From the NCBI GenBank assembly GCA_964520895.1, contig CAZFOR010000020.1, positions 1 through 19,189 on the forward strand: 19,189 nt of DNA, given 5' to 3'. Shown here one piece after another: positions 14,225 to 19,189 of the stretch. The translations under genes and the position numbers were made by a program. The first letter of the stretch is position 1; each line of letters opens with the position of its first letter. Below the pieces are notes generated by a model, which did no database searches, had not been told where the DNA came from, and was given only the letters and a program-made list of their open reading frames with translations. Source of the DNA: SIG350 sp964520895. Lineage in GTDB: Bacteria; Bacillota; Clostridia; TANB77; SIG350.

Positions 14225-15550
14225 ATGTCAAAAGGAACAGTAGCGATAATAGGTAGACCTAATGTTGGAAAGTCAACATTTTTCAACTATTTAGCAGGAA
14301 AAAAGATATCTATTGTTGAAGATATACCAGGTGTAACAAGAGATAGAATATTTGCAGATTGTGAATGGAGAGGTATAACGTTTACAATGATAGATACAGG
14401 TGGTATAGAAACTAAAAGTGAAGAACCACTTAGTGTACATATGAAAAGACAAGCAGAAATGGCAATGGATATGGCTGATGTAATTGTTTTTATAACTGAT
14501 ATAAAACAAGGTGTAACAGCAGAAGATATGGAAGTTGCACATTTAATTAGAAGAATAAAAAAACCAGTAGTTCTAGTTGTAAACAAAGCAGACAAAACAG
14601 GAAAAACAGCTGATGATGTTTATGAATTCTATAACTTAGGATTAGGTGACCCATTTTCAATATCATGTATAAATGGTCTTGGCATAGGTGATGTATTAGA
14701 TGAAATATACTATAATCTACCAGATGATAAAGAAAAAATAGATGATGAAGAGGCAATAAAAGTTGCAATTATAGGTAAGCCAAATGTTGGTAAATCTTCA
14801 TTAGTAAATAAAATATTAGGAGAAGAAAGAGTAATTGTAAGTAATATTGCAGGAACTACAAGAGATGCAATTGACTCATATTTTGAAAACAATTTTGGTA
14901 AATATGTTTTTATTGATACAGCTGGTTTAAGAAAAAAGAGCAAAATTGATGAAAAAATAGAAAGATATAGTGTAATAAGAAGCCAAAATGCAATTGAAAG
15001 AGCAGATGTTTGTTTAATTCTAATAGATGCTGTGGAGGGTGTTACTGAGCAAGATACAAAAATTGCAGGTGAGGCACATGAAGCAGGAAAAGGTGTTATT
15101 ATTGTAATAAACAAATGGGATTTATTAGAAAAAACAACTGGTACATTAGAAAATTATAGAAAAACAGTTTATGAAAAACTAGCATATTTAACATATGCTC
15201 CAATTATATTTATATCAGCTGAAACAGGACAAAGAGTAGATAAATTATTTGAGTTAATAAATTTTGTATCTCAGCAAAATGCAATGAGAATATCTACATC
15301 AGTATTAAACAACATTTTAGCTGAGTGTGTTGCAATGGTGCAACCACCTAGTGATAAAGGTAAAAGGCTAAAAATATACTATATGACACAAGCTAGTGTT
15401 AAACCACCAACTTTTGTTTTATTTGTAAATAATAAAGATTTGATGCATTATTCATATCAAAGATATATCGAAAATCAGATAAGAAAGAATTTTGGTATGG
15501 AAGGTACACCAATTAGATTTATAGTAAGAGAAAGAAAGGAAGAAAAATAG
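14225..15550 (+). CDS. der: Ribosome biogenesis GTPase Der (EngA)
   Basis: A 441-residue protein with two tandem GTPase domains and a C-terminal KH-like domain, the unique Der layout. It is needed for maturation of the 50S ribosomal subunit. Domain 1 shows GRPNVGKST (10-18), GVTRDR, DTGG (57-60) and NKAD (120-123). Domain 2 shows GKPNVGKSS (184-192), GTTRDA, DTAGLR and NKWD (296-299). The KH-like part covers about 350-441. Two adjacent ATG codons occur at 14222 and 14225. The second is chosen because it lies at a better distance from AGAGGTGG (14213-14220). It is first in an operon, with plsY starting 1 base after its stop codon. Confidence 0.97.
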   Translation: MSKGTVAIIGRPNVGKSTFFNYLAGKKISIVEDIPGVTRDRIFADCEWRGITFTMIDTGGIETKSEEPLSVHMKRQAEMAMDMADVIVFITDIKQGVTAEDMEVAHLIRRIKKPVVLVVNKADKTGKTADDVYEFYNLGLGDPFSISCINGLGIGDVLDEIYYNLPDDKEKIDDEEAIKVAIIGKPNVGKSSLVNKILGEERVIVSNIAGTTRDAIDSYFENNFGKYVFIDTAGLRKKSKIDEKIERYSVIRSQNAIERADVCLILIDAVEGVTEQDTKIAGEAHEAGKGVIIVINKWDLLEKTTGTLENYRKTVYEKLAYLTYAPIIFISAETGQRVDKLFELINFVSQQNAMRISTSVLNNILAECVAMVQPPSDKGKRLKIYYMTQASVKPPTFVLFVNNKDLMHYSYQRYIENQIRKNFGMEGTPIRFIVRERKEEK

Positions 15551-15551
15551 T

Positions 15552-16151
15552 ATGGGATGGTATGTATTAATTGGAATAATTGCTTATTTAGTAGGTAGTA
15601 TAAATTTATCAATAATATTATGTAAAAAATTAAAAGGTGAAGATATACGAAATATGGGAAGCGGAAATGCGGGAACTACTAATACACTTAGAACATTAGG
15701 TAAAGGATATGCAGTATTAGTACTATTATTTGATATATTAAAAGGTACAGGTATTGTATTATTGGCAAATATGTTTAATTGGATACCAGATAAACTTATG
15801 TTAGTTCAATTAGTAGGTATATTAGTTATATTAGGACATATTTTCCCTATATATTATGGATTTAAAGGTGGTAAAGGTGTTGCAACAGCTCTTGGTGTTA
15901 TATTTGCAATAGATTGGAAAATAGGAATAATATGTTTTATATTTGGGTTATTAATAATAGCTATAACAAGATATGTTTCTTTAGCTTCTGTAACTGCAGC
16001 AATACTTTATCCAGTTGTTATGTTAGTTTTAAGAGGTGGTAATTATTTAATATTTTCAGTAATAATAGCAGCAATAATTTTAATTAAACACAGGGCAAAT
16101 ATACAAAGATTATTTAGTGGAACAGAAAATAAAATTAGTTTTAAAAAATAG
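15552..16151 (+). CDS. plsY: Acyl-phosphate:glycerol-3-phosphate acyltransferase PlsY
   Basis: A 199-residue membrane enzyme that transfers an acyl group from acyl-phosphate to glycerol-3-phosphate, the first step of phosphatidic acid synthesis. Five or so hydrophobic helices are visible. The conserved motifs are present: GSGNAGTTN (36-44), then GHIFPIYYGFKGGKGVAT (95-112), and a third block, RYVSLASV, near residue 145. The length is usual for PlsY. It starts 1 base after the der stop, with an AGAAAGGAAG ribosome site inside the end of der, so the two are coupled. It sits next to gpsA, which makes its substrate. Confidence 0.96.
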   Translation: MGWYVLIGIIAYLVGSINLSIILCKKLKGEDIRNMGSGNAGTTNTLRTLGKGYAVLVLLFDILKGTGIVLLANMFNWIPDKLMLVQLVGILVILGHIFPIYYGFKGGKGVATALGVIFAIDWKIGIICFIFGLLIIAITRYVSLASVTAAILYPVVMLVLRGGNYLIFSVIIAAIILIKHRANIQRLFSGTENKISFKK

Positions 16152-16184
16152 TAAATGAATAAATTATTAAAAAGGAGAAACAAT

Positions 16185-17174
16185 ATGAGTAAAAAAATTG
16201 CTATAATTGGAAGTGGAAGTTGGGGAGTTGGATTATCAATTGTTTTAAATAATAATGGATATGATCCATATATTTGGTCATTTAATGAAGAAGAGGCTAA
16301 AAATATAAATGAAAAAAGAGAATGTATATTTTTACCAGGAATTAAATTAGATGAAAATATAAAATGTTTGACTAGTTTTGAAGAGGTAATAAAAGATAGT
16401 AAGTTTATATTAGTTGTTGTTCCTTCAAAGTTTTTTAGACAAACAATTAAAAATTTCAAACAATATGTAACAGAAAATCAATCAATAATAATATGTTCAA
16501 AAGGATTAGAAGATGGAAGTTTAATGACATTATCACAAGTAGCCGAGGAGGAACTTCCAAATAATAAAGTTGGGATATTATCAGGACCTAGTCATGCAGA
16601 AGAGGTAGCAAGAAATATACCAACAACAATTGTACTTTGTTCTAAACATGAAGATGTATTAAATGATTTACAAGATGTTTTTATGTCAGAAGTTTTTAGA
16701 GTATATACTTCGACAGATGTAATGGGTGTAGAAGTTGGAAGTGCTTTTAAAAATATAATGGCACTTGCTTGTGGTGTTGCAGCAGGACTTGGATATGGTG
16801 ATAATACATTTGCAGCATTAATTACAAGGGGACTTGCTGAATTATCTAAATTAGGTGTTGAGATGGGTGGAAATATAAATACATTTTATGGGTTAACAGG
16901 TTTAGGTGATTTGATAGTAACTTGTTTAAGTGAGCATAGCAGAAATAGAAAAGCAGGATATTTGATAGGACAAGGATTAACAGTTGATGAAGCTGTAAAA
17001 CAAGTTGGAATGGTTGTTGAAAGTATTAATACAACAATGGTAGCTAAGAAGATAATACAAAAACATGATGTTGATACACCAATTATTAATCAAACATATA
17101 GTGTTTTATTTGAAGGTAAAAATCCAAAAGATGCAGTTAAAGAATTAATGACAAGAGACAAGAAACAAGAATAG
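16185..17174 (+). CDS. gpsA: NAD(P)-dependent glycerol-3-phosphate dehydrogenase
   Basis: A 329-residue cytosolic enzyme that reduces dihydroxyacetone phosphate to sn-glycerol-3-phosphate, feeding PlsY in the gene before it. The N-terminal Rossmann motif is GSGSWG (9-14). SGPSHAEEVA (about 133-142) and VGSAFKNIMA (184-193, with the catalytic Lys at about K189) follow, and then the GLTGLGDLIVT segment. The ATG at 16185 is chosen because AAAGGAGA (16171-16178) lies 6 bases upstream. An in-frame ATG at 16155 would add ten Lys/Arg/Asn-rich residues and lacks a ribosome site. The der-plsY-gpsA order is a common lipid and ribosome cluster in clostridia. Confidence 0.96.
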   Translation: MSKKIAIIGSGSWGVGLSIVLNNNGYDPYIWSFNEEEAKNINEKRECIFLPGIKLDENIKCLTSFEEVIKDSKFILVVVPSKFFRQTIKNFKQYVTENQSIIICSKGLEDGSLMTLSQVAEEELPNNKVGILSGPSHAEEVARNIPTTIVLCSKHEDVLNDLQDVFMSEVFRVYTSTDVMGVEVGSAFKNIMALACGVAAGLGYGDNTFAALITRGLAELSKLGVEMGGNINTFYGLTGLGDLIVTCLSEHSRNRKAGYLIGQGLTVDEAVKQVGMVVESINTTMVAKKIIQKHDVDTPIINQTYSVLFEGKNPKDAVKELMTRDKKQE

Positions 17175-17209
17175 AGTAATAGTAATATATATCAAAGGAG
17201 GTGAATATA

Positions 17210-17701
17210 ATGGCTATATTTGAAGATTTTGGGAAAATGGTAAGTGACACATATAAATCTGCAACAAAAGCATCTGGAAAATTGGTTGAAGAAGGAAAAT
17301 TAAAATTTATGATTTCAGATAATGAAGCAGAAATGAGAGATATTTTTGAAACACTAGGAAGAGAATATTGTGAATGTTATTTCAAAAATGAATTATTAGA
17401 TAATGCTAAATTTGAAAATGAATTCGAAGAACTTAAAAGAATGCAAATTGAAAATGAGCAAGCAAGAAATAAAATATTAGAATTAAAAGGATATCATAAA
17501 TGTGAAAATTGTCAAAAAGAAATAAGAACAGAGCATTTGTTTTGTGAATTTTGTGGTGTTGAGCAACCTAAAATAGTTGAAGAAGAAGAGAAAAAAGAAG
17601 AAGTAGAGGTTGAAGTTAAAGAAAAAGTATGTTCAAAATGTCAAGCAAAATTAAATCAAGATGATGCATTCTGCCCATTTTGTGGAGAAAAAATCATATA
17701 A
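17210..17701 (+). CDS. Double zinc-ribbon protein with helical N-terminus, unknown function
   Basis: A 163-residue protein with no signal peptide. Residues 1-95 are charged and mostly helical, perhaps forming a coiled coil at about 65-95. Two C-terminal zinc ribbons follow: C98/C101 with C112/C115, and C141/C144 with C155/C158. Each has the CxxC...CxFCG form and they are joined by an acidic Glu/Lys/Val linker (about 120-140). Such zinc-ribbon modules usually support protein or nucleic-acid contacts. The partner is unknown. The ATG at 17210 follows a nearly perfect AAAGGAGGTGA (17194-17204). The GTG at 17201, nine bases earlier in the same frame, lies inside that ribosome site and is rejected. 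It is 35 bases after gpsA, so it is probably in the same transcript. Confidence 0.8.
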   Translation: MAIFEDFGKMVSDTYKSATKASGKLVEEGKLKFMISDNEAEMRDIFETLGREYCECYFKNELLDNAKFENEFEELKRMQIENEQARNKILELKGYHKCENCQKEIRTEHLFCEFCGVEQPKIVEEEEKKEEVEVEVKEKVCSKCQAKLNQDDAFCPFCGEKII

Positions 17702-17735
17702 TGGTATATAAATCCAGAAAAAGATAATAATATAT

Positions 17736-18611
17736 ATGGTGGTTAAATTGAAAACTAAATCATATATTATTATTATTTTTTTATGTTTAATTTTCTTAAC
17801 AGGTTGTGATAAAAAAGATGATAATTTAAATAAGCAAATAAAATATATTAATCAAATAAATAGACTTGACAAAGAATATTTTACGTTATATGAACAATTA
17901 TCAGGAATCGAACTTAGCAAACAAAAAATATTAACAAAAACAGAAGAAAATATTATGAAAGAACCTAAAGAAGATGAAAATCAAGATATACAAGCTGATA
18001 AAAGTGATGAAGAAGATATAGTTGAAATAGTTGAAATAGAACAAAGAGATAGTATGTTAGAAGCTGTAAAAGAGCCTAATTGGAAAAACAGCAAGGAACT
18101 TTGTGAACAATTACAAGATTGTATAATAGATATTCAAGTAGAAATGGGAAATAAAAATGTTGATGAACAAATTATAAATGAATATAAACTAGAATTTGAT
18201 AATTTAATAAATGGTATTGTCAAACAAGATAAAGAAAAAAGTATTATAGCACTTTCTAATTTATTTATATATTCGGAAATATTTGTAGAAAGGTGTGTTA
18301 ACATACAAGAGTTATTACTAATAAAACAAACATATTATTCTTCTATGAAATCATTAATATTTTTAGAGTTAGAAGACACACAAGATTTTGAACAAGAGCT
18401 TCAAAAATTAAAAATAAATATAAATGAAATTAATAATAATTTTAACTATAAAGAAATCGAATATGTAAAGAAAAGAATTAGTAGTATCACAGCTACAATA
18501 GACAGCAATTATAAAATACAGGAAAAAGAAAATACTAGATTAAAACTAGTAATGCTAATTGAAACAATACCAAGTGCAGAAAGTTATATTCAAAAATTGA
18601 CAATTAAATAA
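17736..18611 (+). CDS. Putative lipoprotein, unknown function
   Basis: A 291-residue exported protein. A hydrophobic stretch ends in the lipobox LTGC (Cys at residue 24), so it should be lipid-anchored on the outer face of the membrane. The mature part is acidic and Lys/Glu/Gln-rich with long predicted helices, including an acidic run at about 70-105. No catalytic motif or known domain is recognised. The start is uncertain: ATG at 17736 has a poor ribosome site, while the in-frame TTG at 17748 follows GGTGGT (17738-17743) and would give a more typical lipoprotein start, MKTKSY. It lies 34 bases after the zinc-ribbon gene and probably ends the der operon. The -35 box of the rnpB promoter overlaps its last codons. 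Confidence 0.75.
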   Translation: MVVKLKTKSYIIIIFLCLIFLTGCDKKDDNLNKQIKYINQINRLDKEYFTLYEQLSGIELSKQKILTKTEENIMKEPKEDENQDIQADKSDEEDIVEIVEIEQRDSMLEAVKEPNWKNSKELCEQLQDCIIDIQVEMGNKNVDEQIINEYKLEFDNLINGIVKQDKEKSIIALSNLFIYSEIFVERCVNIQELLLIKQTYYSSMKSLIFLELEDTQDFEQELQKLKININEINNNFNYKEIEYVKKRISSITATIDSNYKIQEKENTRLKLVMLIETIPSAESYIQKLTIK

Positions 18612-18625
18612 AAATGTATTAGAAT
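18597..18625 (+). promoter_or_regulatory. Sigma-A promoter of rnpB
   Basis: TTGACA (18597-18602) and TAGAAT (18620-18625) with a 17-base spacer. Initiation 7 bases later, at about 18632, coincides with the first base of helix P1 of the RNA. The -35 box lies inside the end of the preceding gene. Confidence 0.85.
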
Positions 18626-18631
18626 ATATAT

Positions 18632-18960
18632 AGTAAGTCAGATAGTCGCATGTATGCAAATATATGAGGAAAGTCCGGGCACCATAGGGCAAAGATGCTG
18701 GATAACGTCCAGTGGAGGCAACTCTAAGGATAGTGCAACAGAAAATAACCGCATTTGTAAAAATGTAAGGATGAAAAAGTGAGGTAAGAGCTCACTAGTA
18801 ATATGGTGACATATTATTTTGTGTAAACCCCATCTGGTGCAACACCAAAAGATAAACGTAAAGTGGCCCGCTTGTTTTAAGGTAGGTGGCTTGAACTATA
18901 TAGTAATATATAGTCTAGATAAATGACTATCAAATACAGAACCCGGCTTATAGATTTACT
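18632..18960 (+). ncRNA. rnpB: RNase P RNA (bacterial type A-like)
   Basis: This is the catalytic RNA of RNase P, which removes the 5' leader from pre-tRNAs. Conserved segments appear in order: GAGGAAAGTCCGGGC (18666-18680), CAACAGAAAATAACCGC near 18737-18753, GAGGTAAGAGCTCAC near 18781-18795, GGTAGGTGGCTTGA near 18881-18894, and the terminal ACAGAACCCGGCTTATAG (18936-18953). AGTAAGTC at 18632-18639 pairs with GATTTACT at 18953-18960 (one G-U), closing helix P1 and setting both ends. The GGTAGGTGGCTTGA form and the lack of an obvious P5.1 domain favour type A over the Bacillus type B. The length of about 330 nt is slightly compact. Confidence 0.95.
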
Positions 18961-18968
18961 AATATATC

Positions 18969-18998
18969 AAAAGACACAGCAAATTAGCTGTGCCTTTT
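18969..18998 (+). terminator. Intrinsic terminator of rnpB
   Basis: AAAAGACACAGC (18969-18980) pairs with GCTGTGCCTTTT (18987-18998) with one A-C mismatch. The loop is 6 nt and the stem ends in TTTT. Confidence 0.8.
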
Positions 18999-19050
18999 GT
19001 AGTGTAAATAAATGCTTATTTAAGAACACGTATAAAAGCTTAAAAAAATA

Positions 19051-19079
19051 TTGACAATAAAAGACAAATATAATAATAT
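19051..19079 (+). promoter_or_regulatory. Candidate promoter of the terminal pilin-like gene
   Basis: TTGACA (19051-19056) is followed after 17 bases by TAATAT (19074-19079). A perfect TATAAT at 19069 is only 12 bases from the -35, so the exact -10 is uncertain. Positions 18999-19050 show nothing else. Confidence 0.5.
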
Positions 19080-19107
19080 AGGTATATAAAGAAAGGGGAT
19101 ATTATAT

Positions 19108-19189
19108 ATGTTAAAAGAAAGACAAAAAGGGGGAATTTCATTAGTAGCATTAATAATAACAATAATAGTATTAATAATACTAACAGGAG
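19108..19189 (+). CDS. Pilin-like surface protein, N-terminal fragment (runs off the end)
   Basis: ATG at 19108 follows GAAAGGGGA (19091-19099). Twenty-seven codons are present: MLKERQ, then KGGISLVALIITIIVLIILTG. A short basic leader, Gly-Gly and an uninterrupted hydrophobic helix form a prepilin-like (class III) signal, although position 5 after the likely cleavage site is Ala and not Glu. It closely matches the membrane segment of the frameshifted gene at 6525, but this copy is in frame. The full protein would probably have an extracellular domain of the same family, but the rest is outside the window. Confidence 0.75.
   Translation, partial: MLKERQKGGISLVALIITIIVLIILTG
19134..19189 (+). 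repeat. Repeat copy 2: pilin-like N-terminal coding segment
   Basis: Direct repeat of 6552-6607 with about three base differences over 56 bases, lying at the same position of the paralogous gene. Confidence 0.85.

Noticed and set aside
1..19189. CRISPR array, tRNA genes or complete insertion sequence
   Set aside because: No regularly spaced repeats, cloverleaf sequences or transposase genes were seen.

Overview
The window is very AT-rich (roughly a quarter G+C by eye). It has Shine-Dalgarno sites close to AGGAGG, several near-perfect sigma-A promoters (TTGACA, 17-nt spacer, TATAAT or TAGAAT), SLH surface domains, and a der-plsY-gpsA order typical of low-GC Firmicutes. It looks like a clostridial chromosome, probably from an assembled draft genome because a 10-N gap sits at 715-724. 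Every recognisable intact gene is on the + strand.

Region 1 (1-1394) is the edge of a diversity-generating retroelement (DGR). Positions 1-85 are an island of about 48% G+C rich in AAC/AAT codons. They read as the C-terminal end of a DGR variable protein, or more likely as the 3' end of the template repeat. A 24-nt perfect palindrome, a spacer and a terminator-like hairpin follow, and then a DGR-type reverse transcriptase with the IGNMTSQ and YQDD motifs. The RT gene is split by 152 bp made of 10 Ns plus an antisense fragment of an McrC-like restriction gene. Deleting exactly 715-866 restores one 319-residue RT, so this is probably a scaffolding error.

Region 2 (1434-5138) is a promoter and two overlapping genes for a heterodimeric ABC exporter with one degenerate and one consensus ATP site.

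Region 3 (5161-9418) is a surface and secreted block of three separately terminated genes. They are a copper-amine-oxidase-N-like stalk-domain protein, a pilin-like protein broken by two +1 frameshifts, and a secreted GH18 glycosidase carrying three SLH repeats. The broken gene shares its N-terminal membrane segment almost base for base with the gene that starts at 19108. Its C-terminal end resembles the sequence encoded at 1-85. These may all be DGR-target-family proteins, although no variable repeat matching the template can be shown here.

Region 4 (9517-14146) is a tightly overlapping run: an ADP-ribosylglycohydrolase homologue with eroded metal ligands, then a zinc-type ABC importer (znuA, znuC, znuB), then a D-lactate dehydrogenase. 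The stop codon of the last gene lies inside a 76-nt perfect palindrome of unusual composition, which probably also acts as the terminator.

Region 5 (14171-18611) is a housekeeping cluster: der (ribosome-assembly GTPase), plsY and gpsA (phosphatidate synthesis), a double zinc-ribbon protein and an unknown lipoprotein. It is followed by rnpB, the RNase P RNA, with its own promoter and terminator, and by the start of another pilin-like gene running off the end. Apart from the short spaces described in the entries, no stretch over 300 bases lacks a gene.
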